Shown: positions 24,945-36,602 of the stretch, one piece after another
Layout of the letters: each line of letters opens with the position of its first letter
Position numbering within the stretch: position 1 is the stretch's first letter
Origin: Taenia hydatigena
Taxonomy: Eukaryota > Platyhelminthes > Cestoda > Cyclophyllidea > Taeniidae
Direction of reading: 5' to 3'
NCBI GenBank assembly: GCA_036345935.2
Contig: JADWOT020000002.1
Span: 9,888,196-9,952,195, forward strand
Length of the DNA: 64,000 nucleotides
Translations under genes and position numbers: made by a program
Notes under the pieces: generated by a model
Databases searched by the model: none
What the model was told of the DNA's origin: nothing
Seen by the model: the letters and a program-made list of their open reading frames with translations, nothing else

Positions 24945-27789
24945 TTCCAGTACTAGAATACCCAAAGACGCTTTCTACAACGTACCACGCAGGCGATCGA
25001 ACCCCACTTGTGCTAATTTAACTTCATCACGTCCACATGCGTACTTGGAGCGATGATGAAGTTGATGTTTTATGCGTATTTCTAATCGCTTGCATAGGAA
25101 TATATTTTAGCAAAGGTTGGTAATGGAGAAGAAGCTTATTACCGGAAGCCAATTTTCGCTCACCAAAGGGATCATCCGAGATGGCTTACATAGGAGCATA
25201 ATCAAGCGACAAGTTAACCCTAGCTTTTTACATCACATTTTCGAATTCACTCACTCACCAATGGATGGTTTTTGCATTGAGATTGACTGGTGTCTCGTAA
25301 ACCAACGCATTTATAGCCGATGATAAGAGGTCTTAGCCACAACCATAACACGTCGCTTGTCGTTTTGCCTGTAGGTGACCTTCAACATTCAAAAGTTCAT
25401 TATCCGATTCACTTTAGGTCACATGGCCGTTGTCAGTTGGGTTGTCAGTAATTGAACACAGCGGCGGAGGAGGTCGCATCGGGAGGGAAGAATTTAATCC
25501 TAACCAGTACAAGGCACGGCCTTGCTGATGTAGCTAGCGCTAAGACATCGCTCACTCTTGGTTCTGGCCTTCCATCTCTTCCTTTCCTCTGAAGAAAGAG
25601 CCCACTCAAGAAGAGAGCTCAGGTAAAACTGCCTTTTATCTGTAGCAACCCTTTTTTGCATGAATCAGAAAGACTGTCACCTGTGCGAGCGAATACAGCT
25701 TCAAACTAACCTTAAATTGAAAAAAAGTAACAAGATTAACATCCAAGGATAGATTTGGAAACGCTAAACAAACTTTTTGGTGGCATTTACTGACGCCGGA
25801 AACAAGCGTTTTCCTTGACCGGTCAGGGCATGTTGCAATGTAAATGCACCAGCTGATTAAATACAAGTTTACAATACTTAAGATCCGACCACAATAACGT
25901 TGCTCCAGTTTTGGCGCAGTTTTCCCAACAGTTTGTTGTGATGACTGGCTGCACCTTTGTGGTCCAATGCGGTGGGTGCAAAGGATAAAATGGAAGTACT
26001 TTAGGGATTGGATGAACGCCAGTCCGTCTGTGGTGGAGGTTGTCGCCTCTACAAGTCGCCGTCTGCTTGGTTTCGGAGTTGTAGAAGCTTGGCATACTAC
26101 TTTCTTTACAGCGTTAGAAGAAGTTTTATGCTGGTATAATATTACTACTCAAAAAGTGATTCTAGCTCGTCGATTACATTGATTAGCAGTGAGAAGTAAG
26201 TGCGGCCTAATCAGTTGTCCAAAAATATGCTTAAATTATGGAGTATTAATGAGTGTTGTGCAGTTATATGACTCATTGAAAATGGCTTCATTAGTAGGTT
26301 TGGAGGCAGTTTTTGGATTTCGTTGGTCAACTACCTTCCAACGCCCCGGCAATCAGACAGACAGGCAGGCAAACATCCCCTATCAGGTGAGAGTGATTAT
26401 CAGAATGGTGACATCAATCAAAATTTTAAAATACATTATTAAACTGATCCATAGTTTGGCCACGACTTTGTTGCTAAGGTAGCGTTTAATTGTGGAAAGA
26501 CTATTTACGCCCCAAGGCATCCTTCTCTAAGGCCTTCCATCATTTAAAGTGAAACAGCGCAATAAAATGACCCAAAAGTGATTTTAATAACGCCATTCTT
26601 AAAAGTGCTGTTCGTTTTCCACAAAGAATTGTATCCGCTTCGAAATGGCAAATTCTTCTCTTTTACATAGCACTAATGTAGGGTATGGCTCATTGGCCAT
26701 GGCAAATGCAAAAATCATGCAAATTTTTGTATATTTTCAACTTAAAGGTAAGATTTCAGCAAAGGTTCGGCTGAATAAAAATGTGACTTACTAAAAAAGG
26801 TATGCAGAGGCTACTCTTGATTCGCTCCGCCTGACTGACTTAAAATTTGAATGCCCATGCTCTTGGAATAATACCCAAAAAGGTTTAGTGTAGGGCAGTG
26901 GAGTGCTAGTTTCCAACATCTATGTCATAAATGTTCAGAAAACAGGTTACAATTGCATTTTGTTGAAAGCAAACGTGTATAGCAGCACCGTAAGACACTA
27001 AAATGCAGAGTCAGATAAATGCAAAAGCATCCATCTTATGTCTTACTTTGCTCCTTGATGACTATGAGCTTGTTAATTAATTACGAGTCCATTTAAAAGT
27101 AACAAATTTTATATGATGCATGAAAATTACAAAATGTTCTTAAATTGAGCAACCAGGAGGAATGATTCTTGGGTATTGACATGGGAGGTATCCAATGACA
27201 AAGGGACGCACAAACTGGGCTGCAGTAGCCGCGATACTTAAAGCTACATGACCGAAACGTAAAGAGGGTCGTTTATAACGGGTACGCGCGCCCATTGGCA
27301 TTGTAAGGTCAGCCAAAATTGTGGGGGTTGAGAAGAGGATGACCTTCTTATATATACGTGCATCCCAGTTTCATGAACTTAAATTAGCCTGCATACATTT
27401 CAAAGGCACAAACGCCGACTGTTTTTTGCAAAGTAAATGCAGTTTCTTGAGTCCTTTTCAAAGTTGCGGTCATATTGATAGGCGGTTTCATAATTTGGTC
27501 ATTTAGCATGACCTGACTTCCGGTTCGCATGTTAGGGACCAGTTTTATCGCCACTGATAACAACGCCAACTGAAGACGCTGGTGGCGTGACTGAGAAAGA
27601 GGGTGTGCTTACAAATGGCCTCAATTACGAGTGCCTTCGGAAGACTTCGAGCAATCTTTTGGACTTTCGAAGGCAACCATAGGTTTGCTAGTGATAGGCT
27701 AGGGTGTAGCGATCACCCACGTAAATAGCGCAGTGAAAGTAAACCTCGGTATAAATAAGCATGCCTATTTGTGAGTCCACCTTCTGTAG
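24945..27789. other. Region that should hold the 5' half of the otopetrin gene
   Basis: About five membrane helices of the family precede the EYSLIA exon. None was recognised here. Around 25.85-26.1 kb three minus-strand frames and one plus frame are open at once, which I could not resolve. The block near 25440-25620 is GC-richer and ends AGCTCAG|GTAAAA, a possible leader exon. Confidence 0.3.
26189..26386 (+). CDS. Possible exon, unrecognised
   Basis: The open frame ends at the strong donor CCTATCAG|GTGAGAG. The peptide includes VVQLYDSLKMASLVGLEAVF and RPGNQTDRQANIPYQ. It lies upstream of the otopetrin exons on the same strand and could be part of that gene, but no otopetrin motif is visible in it. 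Confidence 0.25.
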
Positions 27790-27913
27790 TTGGTGTAGAC
27801 TATCCTAGAATATATCCAAAGTACCGTTAGATTATTCCGCAACGAAGATATCCGAGTTTTCATCAAACAGTAAGGTGTCAGAGCAAAGACCGAAGCTGGT
27901 GGTTGCTTCGAAA
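27790..27913 (+). CDS. Probable upstream exon of the otopetrin-type gene
   Basis: The frame is open between the acceptor CCACCTTCTGTAG and the strong donor TCGAAA|GTAAGC. It encodes GVDYPRIYPKVPLDYSATKI and SNSKVSEQRPKLVVASK. It ends in phase 0, which fits the next exon if that begins at 28011. The polar composition would suit a loop between membrane segments. There is no family motif by itself; the link rests on phase and proximity. Confidence 0.4.
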
Positions 27914-28010
27914 GTAAGCATTGAAACTAAGCCTGTTTTTGTTCTTCCCTTGTCAAAACTCACAATATTGGTTAATTTTGCTTGTGTTTTCAGCTCTTTG
28001 CCATTCTCAG

Positions 28011-28195
28011 GCCGCGACATTTGTGCGCCAATTAATTCCCTGTGGAGTGGAGTACAGCCTGATTGCGGGTGTTATGCTCTACAAGATGTTTCAACTCATC
28101 GGTTACGTACAACACAGAGCGCATCGTCCAAGCAATGCAAACAGTCGTGAATCCGACAATGCAGAGACCCATGTTTTAACAAAGCTACGATCTCG
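28011..28195 (+). CDS. Otopetrin-type proton channel, exon with the EYSLIA motif
   Basis: Otopetrins are twelve-helix proton channels of the plasma membrane. After the acceptor GCCATTCTCAG the exon reads ATFVRQLIPCGVEYSLIAGV and then MLYKMFQLIG. This matches the conserved family signature (aromatic/Pro-Cys..EYSLIA...Y.M). A polar loop follows (HRAHRPSNANSRESDNAET), and the exon ends at TCTCG|GTGGGT in phase 2. An alternative acceptor (GTGTTTTCAG, exon start 27994) would not match the phase of the exon before it. Confidence 0.68.
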
Positions 28196-29287
28196 GTGGG
28201 TTTGTCTCCTTCTCGCAAGAAAATTCAGCTAAACAGCTTAATCTGCTTGCTAGTCACATTTACGACCACGTTTAGGAATCATGAAGCTGCTTCACATCCT
28301 ACTTGTCATCAGGGTGCTCTGTTTTAAGTCCAAGATTGTGTGGGACCCCTTTTTGCAAAGTATCCCTCATTTAGAATTTACAAGTGCCAGAGGAATTTAC
28401 CATTTTTCGACTATATAAGTTCATTTACTCAATTAATTTCTATTCTTTTCAACAAAGTCGTCGTCTGGGCATGACGCCATCACAGGAAGCATTGAATGCA
28501 AATATCAAATTAGGGGAAGACATAACACCAGAACAGCTCACATGAATGCACAAATCTTTTCACATCTGCAGAGAATTTTTGCGCAGCGCTGCTACAAAAA
28601 TTGTGTTAAATTCTTGATTCTGCATGAAGACTAACCCAAAAAAGACGTGGCTTGTAAAACTGCTATCAAAAGTAAGGCTTTAATGATATTTTTGACGGTA
28701 TTTAAGGAAAGATATCTGTAATCCTTTGTCCATCCCTGCATCACGAAAAAATAGAAAACTTTTAGAAGCTAAACAACTAAAATCATCCTGACTGGACCTG
28801 CCGAGTGGTGCTGAAACTCATTCAGGCGAGTGTTGACGAAGAAACATTATTTTGTTCTAAACGACCTCCTCAATCACAAAAGTCACAGTCCTAACTCACC
28901 TACCACCTCAACCTAGACGAACATTTTAGTTAACGAAAACCCAATTCCATAAGATTTTGGCTTGCTGATAACCTGAAGGTTGACTGAAATCCATTTTGTG
29001 TTCTAGGAATCCTCTTTGAAAATAACTACAACTAATCGACATTTGGAAGAGTGTGCCAAAAATCCACCATTTTAAAAAGAATAGAAAGCTGACGGCAGAA
29101 GACCAGTCAAGTTGCGAATTATAAGAGTAGGGTTTATAATTTAAGGCGTCCAAGATCCTTCCCAAGACGTGGTGGAACTTGTGAGTCTGAACTTATCCAC
29201 ATCATTAGCAAAAATTGTGATCGTGCCTACATGACATGAACAAAATACCTTGCCAACAAAGTGATAATCAAATTGCTGGATCCAAAG

Positions 29288-29623
29288 AGCCGTCCAGGTT
29301 GCACTTGCCCTCTTCCACATCTTCCAGCGTCGACACAACTACCAACACGCATTGGTGCTGTACCAAATTAACTGCATCATCCTTTTCGCCATCATCACTG
29401 CGGCTGCAAGCATTGTTCCCAATCAAATTAGGGTGTTGAGCTTTCGAGAACTGTGCGAAGGGAATGCTTTTGATGACAACTACTTGCTACTGGGCCTGGT
29501 GGCTGTCCTCTTCTACGGTTTGTTTTTTCTGATACCTGCAGTGGGTGTTACTGAGGAAAAAAGAAGGCAGGAGCGATGCTTGTGGGAAAGACGGTCCTGG
29601 AAATGGCTCAGGCACTCCTGCAG
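29288..29623 (+). CDS. Otopetrin-type proton channel, exon with two membrane segments
   Basis: The frame reads VALALFHIFQRRHNYQHALV, then membrane segment LYQINCIILFAIITAAASIV, a loop, and segment YLLLGLVAVLFYGLFFLIPA. It ends at the strong donor TCCTGCAG|GTGAGC in phase 2. Starting at 29288, one base supplies the third position left by the previous exon. The acceptor (CAAAG|A) is weak, and a better-looking CCAG|G at 29297 would shift phase. Segment order fits the middle of otopetrins. The exon body spans about 110 residues. Confidence 0.62.
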
Positions 29624-29920
29624 GTGAGCAATCAGAGATCGATTTGAACGCTCAAAAATAAGAGCTATATTGACAGCGTTCTATGTATTTACTAACTCGT
29701 AAATTCGTTTGTCAAAGTGTCCACACTCATTTGACCATTATTCTGAGCATCACTGCAGTAAAGGCCTCCATGACTTCCAACAGATGTACAGTACTGGTCA
29801 TCTTCTAGAGGGATTTTGAGTCTGGATTTATCAGTTGAAAGAAATAGTTGGCCGATTTGTTGATTATGAAACCTTATGGTCTTGAGTGCTGGATTATATG
29901 AGCTTTTGGCACTTTTACAG

Positions 29921-30086
29921 ATTTTTTCTCATTATGGAGGCATCGTGTCGCGAGGCGGGCAAGACGGGGTACAGAATTTCCCCACCAGACCAAACCATCA
30001 TCACTGTCTTGTTGGCATTGAATCTCGCTATGTGGTTTGCTAATACCTTTGAACTGAAGCACGCGCTGAATTACGAAATCTTTTAG
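29921..30086 (+). CDS. Otopetrin-type proton channel, last recognisable exon
   Basis: After the acceptor GGCACTTTTACAG one base completes the split codon, in perfect phase with 29623. The peptide is FFLIMEASCREAGKTGYRIS, then PPDQTIITVLLALNLAMWFA and NTFELK. This corresponds to the family's R.ciiTfll..N.a.W...TfE block (second-last helix). A stop follows at 30084-30086, so the final helix normally found after FE is absent and no donor is visible before the stop. The gene is either truncated here or has an exon I cannot see. Confidence 0.68.
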
Positions 30087-30364
30087 CTATACTGCTTATT
30101 TTGCAGAGCTTGCCATGAAGGCCACTTTAACACGCCCTCTTCAAGAATATATTTGTCTTAGTAAATGAGTTTGAAAGAAAAAAAGAACCTATAAAAATGG
30201 GAAATCGTAACTTATTGCCAGAACCTAAAATTTGGACAAATGAGTGAAACCTGAAAGAAAGCATAAATGAAATAACTCGATCATTCCAAAGAGGAAGTAT
30301 ACATGACTACACATTTAAAAGGAGAACGGGTAAGCTGCCATGGCTTCTCATCTGTGTTTGATTA

Positions 30365-30650
30365 GTAGAAGCTCTGCCTACAAGTGTGCTGGACCATGGC
30401 GGCGGTGGTGCCTGTGGCCTGTTGGGCACACTAATAGCCTCCAGATCCTGCGTCCTGCACCGCAGCAGCAGTTGACGCTCTTACCCATTTAGTAGGCTTA
30501 TCATCGCGGCTTCACACTGTGAAGGTTCCAGTCGCTAAGGTGCGATGAAAATTTCCACTGAGGGTAGTGCGCTTACTACTCTAAAGTTAGGAGGCAAATC
30601 CAGCCTCACGCCCTCTTATTCTCTGAGCACTGACGGTGGATCAACGTGAA
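30365..30650. other. GC-rich non-coding island
   Basis: A roughly 285-base block clearly richer in GC than its flanks. It contains GGCGGCGGTGGTGCC, CACCGCAGCAGCAG and the perfect 7-1-7 inverted repeat CTTCACACTGTGAAG at 30510-30524. No long frame crosses it. It could be a promoter or a dispersed element such as a miniature retrotransposon. No second copy was noticed in this window. Confidence 0.35.
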
Positions 30651-31617
30651 TAATGCGGGTAGCATTATGTAAAGATTTGCCTGCATATGAGCTTAAGATA
30701 TTACATATTTGACAAATTAAAGTGGACTCGAATTACACTTTCAAAAGCCCCGCATCTACTCCTGCTTTAGTAACGTACTATGCGGGCTGATAAGAGATTC
30801 ATAGGCCTGTTTAAAGTAATTATTCCTTTGTTTTAAGAAATAGCTCTTCCAGTGCCGCACAAGTTACATAAATGTCTACAAAACATTTTTGTAATTAGTA
30901 TTCCTAGCATTGACACGATCTGCTCCATTAAAGGCTATTAGGGTTTGCCGTGATGGCCGCATAGGGTTAAGGCTGCAAAAATGTACCACTCAAATTATGC
31001 GCACACTAGTCCACTCACAATTTTCTCCGACACCTCTACGCTATCACACAACATCAACCCTCTGCTCTCATTGTCTTAAAGGAGTGCTAAAGGTACTTTT
31101 GAACATCGGAAGTAAGGCTCCTTGTATTCAGCGAATTAGCAGTGCTGCCGTGAGAAACAGAGGTACCAATCCATCTACAAGGCTGCAAGGATTTGCTTAT
31201 TTTTTCCACTCTGAGTGTCTTTTCTCTACCACGTCTTACTGTGTAAAATGACCGTGAAAAAATTGAAGGCGCTAAAATAATCATTTTTTTGGGATCAAAG
31301 GTACGTCGCTAAATATATGTCATAAAAGGCAAAATATTGCGCGTCTGTACAAGTTGTCCTGTTCCAATGGCTAATGGTCAGTAAAACGCTCTACTACTTT
31401 GGCTTTCACTCCGATAACAGCGGAGTATTACTCGCGGCTATATGGCACCATGGAGGAGACGCCACAAGTTGTACAGCCCCTTTCCCTCAGAATTGTCAGC
31501 ATATGTGAAACTCGAATGTTCACATTGATGGGGGGCGCCATGACTAATTGTTCGCTGACCAGCTCTGTTGGTTATTTCAACTCATACAGTAGTGGTGTTC
31601 AGTTCATACGACTTCAC
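30651..31617. other. No supportable gene
   Basis: Opposed frames at 30910-31251 (+) and 31087-31284 (-) cancel as evidence. No final otopetrin helix seen. Confidence 0.35.
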
Positions 31618-31693
31618 TTTAAGCTGGCCTTTATGGACCTCTTTTATTTCGATGGCAGTAGGAGTGGGTGCAGGATCTGTCATTTTAATGGCT
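31618..31693 (-). CDS. Possible small internal exon, unrecognised
   Basis: It lies between the acceptor ATCTCTGCCTAG and the possible donor CTTAAA|GTGAAG. It encodes AIKMTDPAPTPTAIEIKEVH and then KGQLK. The proline-rich start followed by IEIKEV resembles the first strand of an FN3 domain, but 25 residues are too few to claim it. Confidence 0.28.
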
Positions 31694-32265
31694 CTAGGCA
31701 GAGATATGCAATAACGCGAAGAACGGATTAATTTTAACAAAATATTGCCATGCCTACACCGGCAAGGGTGGAAAGCATTAGTGATTCTGGCTAAAGGAAA
31801 CATGTAATTTTTAAATTCTACGCGAGGACACGCTGCCTCCTTAAGGAAGGAAATCAATTAGTATAGAGCCACGGATGTCCGTGCAAAAAGGCACCGATTT
31901 CCATCGACAATTTCTTCGATGTTAATTATGACTCTTTCATGAATTGTCACGGTGCTACATCAAGTAAAACAAGGCGCGGACACTTGGATCTCTACGTATA
32001 GCAAATTAACAAAAGGGGGATCCCACAGCATGTTCGGTATGGTTTCCACAAGTATCAATAAAGTGTTTTTGCATATTTCTGCAACGAGGGATTAATGTGC
32101 GCAAGTGTGGAGAGCATTTACCACAACTTCACTGAACCAATATTGATCAAGGGAGCGATTCTGAAGTAAATGATGAAATTAGGCCAAGCACAAAACTGAA
32201 CGTAAGGCGCAGTTGACGAAACGCCATTCATTTTGGATGAGAATAATTAATGTGTCAGCGAAGAA

Positions 32266-32448
32266 ATGGAATTTGTCTTCGAATGTTATTGTTACGCATG
32301 CAGTTTTCCACCCTTACTAATGAACCGTGCACTCATTAGGCATAGTAATGAAGGCATCAAGAATGAAGTGACTGATGTGGAAGAGGACGCATACCTTACT
32401 GCACTGATAATAGCCACCACTTTGCCCACTTCTTATGCCCATGTGTGA
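32266..32448 (+). CDS. Possible exon, unrecognised
   Basis: The open frame encodes FVFECYCYACSFPPLLMNRA, LIRHSNEGIKNEVTDVEEDA and then YLTALIIATTLP. The composition is protein-like. A CYAC pair precedes a His but with spacing that does not fit a C2H2 finger. Splice sites uncertain. Confidence 0.25.
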   Translation: MEFVFECYCYACSFPPLLMNRALIRHSNEGIKNEVTDVEEDAYLTALIIATTLPTSYAHV

Positions 32449-35400
32449 CATTAGCGAATTGGAAGAAAATACAATTAGCATTTCCTATGAGTTTTGACTC
32501 TCCTATCCATCTCTATAATCGCGCTTTTGGATTGAGTTTGCCGCCGAGAAGAAGGTTATTTTCTTCTTTCGAATCATGGCACTTCCATGGTCTATACGGT
32601 GGCGAGGCTTGCCTGCTTGACACCCGAAGACACGTTTAAAGAAGCGTATTGCCTATTTAAGTGATGGCCTCGAATAAGGGTCTGCGTGTACATCTTGTAA
32701 TAGATGCAGACATGGTTGTGTAGTTTGTGTTAATGTGCCAAACGTGCAGTGGGCCCTGAACGTTTTACAAAATTAAGTCGGCCAGGTCATCCGATTAGGA
32801 TAAGAAGCATATGGAAACCGGTTCCAATATCATAAGTGCTGCACAAAGAGCTCACGACTTATCATTCCTTTAAGCATCTTTAACCACTTTTGATAGGTAG
32901 CTGGTACCGCTGTACAATATTCCAGTCGATTTCTCACACGAAATAAACATTCAACCTAGCAAGTAATCTTAGGAGAATGTGACCAAGTTTGCGTATGATA
33001 TGTCGACTTGAATCAAACCGAGTGTCACAATCCCTTCGTTAACTCGCGATCCAATCAAACATGTACTGGCTACCCTAGGAGCTGATGCTTATTATCGGAG
33101 ATTCTAAGAATGCTCTTTAATGAATACGCACTCTATGATAAGGGAAGCTGCTCAATCCATCAACAGTTTTCATTCATTTGTGCTACTCTTGTCACAAATG
33201 TCTGCGAAATTCTCACTTTTCATTGTTATGAGACACTGTTGCATGGCTTTATACTGAGTTGCATATTTCTTTTAAGGGATAGAGGCAACAGCCTAAGATA
33301 AATTTTATTAAACTTGCCATAGTTGCCACACTACTCTAGTTTGTCTCTTCTTCCCTGCAAAAATTCCTGACACAAGTGAACTGATTGCTTTGCGACACTT
33401 TTATTGACCCAGATCGAACGGGATCAATGTAGCCTTGATGAAGACAGGAAGAGTGCCTTCTCTCACATTTGAGGAAACCTAACTTCTTGTCAACCAAGGT
33501 GTTTGATAACACGTCACATAAAATAACATAAGTATCATAATCTACACTTATGTTCTGAGCCCAATTTAGCTAAAAAGTCCCTAGTTTCGCCGCAGCAGTG
33601 AATAGTGTCGAGAGCTCTTGACGGACAAAACGCGCCGCAATGCATGGGCGTAATGAACACTATTGAAGCACGTTAAGAGCTTAAGGACTACTAATGTGAC
33701 TCGGAGACTTAGTCGTTTGACAAACGCACAGCAGTGGAAGTCTAGGTGATTTGCTGCCAAAGGCACACAGCATTCGGCCTAAATGGTGTTGCGATGATGA
33801 CATTTACATCATTTGAAGGTGTTTTAGGGCTTTAGGGGTGACTATTAAAGCAGCAACCCATAACGGCAACAACAATTTCTGCTTAACGATTGAATAGTTG
33901 CCAGCGAATCATGCTACTCGGTACATTTTAGGCTAAAATCAATGGTTTTCAAACCTGACATCAAAGGAATGCACATTTCGTTGAAGTAGGGTTCATCAGC
34001 GAGAAGAATTTACGAAGCGCAAATCTGAAGATGGAGACGTCGTCAGATCTGCTCAAGACAGACAAAAGCTAAAAATGCACTTCGCTTCTTTTATGACCGC
34101 TGATGAAAATGCCCTTACCGAATCATTCGGTTCATTCAAGAAGCTTGGGGTTAAAAGAGGGCAAGGCAACCAAGACGACCGCCATATTTGCGACAGTGTG
34201 CATCAGCCTATCCTCCATCAGCGACGACACAGATTTTAAAGCCTAACCTGGGCCATATAATTGGTGCGCTATTTCTGTTTCTAGTGCGATAAAGGTTCCA
34301 TAACGTCCACGCTCTGTAGCGAAATCCATTACCTTGAGCACAAACCATAGGAATCATTCCAAACACAAAGTTATAACAGCATGACATATGTTATATCGAG
34401 TCCCCTTTATGGAGCAGAATGAGTAGACGCTCGCCAGGGACTTCGTTTATTTTAATGAGAAAGTGCTTAAAGCTCACTGTGAATAAGCGAAAACCCTTCA
34501 ACTTCTAGCAGAATGAGTCCTTTGTGGCTCTCCCGCTAACAAGGCCTTCAAACGGATAATCGTCCACGGAAGACGTGCAGATCCACCGCGCAGTGTGGTC
34601 GAGGAGCATAGCCGCATGAAGACCGAATTGCATTAGGAGCTGGTCAAGTTCGCGACCATGAGACATTAAGAGCTAGATACGGGATCGCATCTCTTTAAAC
34701 TATACTTTAAAATGAAATGACACTTTTTTTCCTTGGATTTCGTTTGATTCTGTTCCGTTCTGTTCTATGTAAAATAGACCGTTCACTTAGTAGCGCTTGT
34801 GACTTTACAGCTGTTAACTCGAAGCCTATTATTCTGTCCCTCCCTACCCTCAGTCATGTGGCAGGAGTTGCTTTACATCTGACGAAATTAGGCTCAGCGA
34901 GAAATGGAACTCAGCAGCAGAATAAGTGTTGTTCATGCAGGTTCGTATAGCTAAAGAAGATAGCAAGGGAAGTATTTGTGTCTAGAATCGCCTTGAGACA
35001 TGATGTGTAGTGCCGATGATTTGCACAGCGCCAAAGCCGTTGCCAATTTCGCAGGTGTCTCTTCATCTATTAAGTCTCTGAGGCCAACACAACCGTCTCA
35101 CTGCTGAAGATGCAGCTGAACTCTGCACATAAAAGCCGAGCGTCTAAGCAAGTTGGTTTAAGGCTAAATTATGAAGTCAAGTTTATTAAAGTGCATAAAA
35201 GTGGCAAAAGCCAATAGCTATGCAGACTGTAGGGAGTTGAATGCAGTAACAAACAAAGACACCAACTCTCGTTCCGCGCCTACAGTCTGCTGACTTTCTT
35301 TGATGGGACAAATCGTTTTTTTCACGTCAAATCGAATTTAGAATTCTGGCAAGTAAATATGGCAATACGAGAGTGAACCGCTGACCTCATATTATCAAAA

Positions 35401-35838
35401 AGGCTGTTAGAAATCCAATTGTATCGCAGCGGCACACATTTAACGTCTGATTAAAAAACCATTAATTGACTAATTCCGAAACCGGTGCATAATCCGTCTG
35501 CATAAAATTCTTACCCTCTGTAGAGATACATGAGAGCCTAGCATTTTCACTTCCCTCGCCCATTGCATCCTCTGGTCTCTGTGTTTCCTAAAATATCAAA
35601 ATTTGTTTACAGTTTGCAACCAATTTGTGATTTTGATTTCGTAGTTCCTACACACCTAACAGTAACGCAAATGGCAGCTTTGCGATAATATTCCACTTTA
35701 ATTATATGCCACATAAAATTTATGGACATTCAAAGCATTGCAGCAAAGGCAGTTACGAATAATGGGCATTATCTGACACCGACGAAGGAAATATTCTAGC
35801 TAAGAGTGTTTTTACGAATAATGGAATTGAACAATCGC
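32449..35838. other. No supportable gene
   Basis: Includes a plus-strand frame 34717-34950 ending near CATGCAG|GTTCGT (VNSKPIILSLPTLSHVAG) of uncertain status. Otherwise AT-rich sequence. The 3' UTR of the ankyrin gene should lie just below 35839 on the minus strand. Confidence 0.35.
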
Positions 35839-36252
35839 TTAGCCATGCACAATGAAAAAACTGGACATAAAATCAGAGATACCACGCGCCATGGAACTAG
35901 CAGCAACAAATGTGGCGGCATTTCCATCAGCTGGATGAACTTGTTCACTGGCCTCGTGCCGAAGCAAGCATTGCACAATATCAGAGTGACCATGTCTACG
36001 GGCATCCGTTAGCGGTGTTTGATTGCTCATGTTCTTCACATCGGTGGTGCTATCCGACTCACACAACAGAGTGACAGCAGCCAAATTGCCTTTCCTCGTT
36101 GCCCAGTGAAGAGGCGTGTTGCCACGGTGATCACACAGGTAAGTGTAAGCCCCATTATCGAGGAGGAGTTGCATCATTTCTTTGCAACCCATTGCTGTGG
36201 ATCCTATGAGTGGAGTCGTCGTAGGATCTTCTGTGTGAACTTCAGGATCAGC
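35839..36252 (-). CDS. Ankyrin-repeat gene, terminal exon
   Basis: After the acceptor AACTTTCATAG the frame runs 137 codons to a stop. It begins ADPEVHTEDPTTTPL, continues MGCKEMMQLLLDNGA, then HRGNTPLHWATRKGNLAAVT, and finally SNQTPLTDARRHGHSDIVQC. These are three successive ankyrin repeats, with the TPLH.A and LLL..GA hallmarks, after the half repeat of the previous exon. The tail is Ala/Ser-rich (NAATFVAASSMARG) and ends in VHG. Ankyrin repeats bind protein partners; no catalytic or membrane domain is visible, so the role is open. No close human orthologue was recognised. Confidence 0.75.
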   Translation of the reverse strand, partial: ADPEVHTEDPTTTPLIGSTAMGCKEMMQLLLDNGAYTYLCDHRGNTPLHWATRKGNLAAVTLLCESDSTTDVKNMSNQTPLTDARRHGHSDIVQCLLRHEASEQVHPADGNAATFVAASSMARGISDFMSSFFIVHG

Positions 36253-36510
36253 CTATGAAAGTTACGCAACTTTGGGTCAGATGCATGAAATTATTTATCG
36301 TTACAGGGTAGCAATGTTAGCTTACAAATAGCGGCAAAATTTTGACTTGTGGTTGCAAGAGCTGTTACTTTGCAACTAAATTTGGGATAAAACAAGCGCT
36401 ATGCTTAGCTAGCTGTATTAATGTAATGTGCAGCTTTACAAAGATGAGCAACGTGTTCTCAGTTCGTCGCTTCATGCTAAAGAAACAATAGTAGGTCCAA
36501 AACAACGCAC

Positions 36511-36602
36511 GCCTTTTTCCAGTAGTTGTTTAGCAACTTGGAGCACATTGGAGTCTACTGCTTGAGACAAGGTGAGTAAAGTAAAATCACTGCCTGAAGG
36601 AC
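36511..36602 (-). CDS. Ankyrin-repeat gene, internal exon
   Basis: Between the acceptor AAAAAATTGCAG and the donor AAAGGC|GTGCGT the exon encodes PSGSDFTLLTLSQAVDSNVL and then QVAKQLLEKG. This is the helical half of an ankyrin repeat (A...N..VAK.LLEKG). It ends in phase 0 and joins the next exon to give LLEKG-ADPEV, the canonical end-of-repeat sequence. That join is strong evidence for both exons. It enters in phase 1; the exon before it was not found. Confidence 0.65.
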
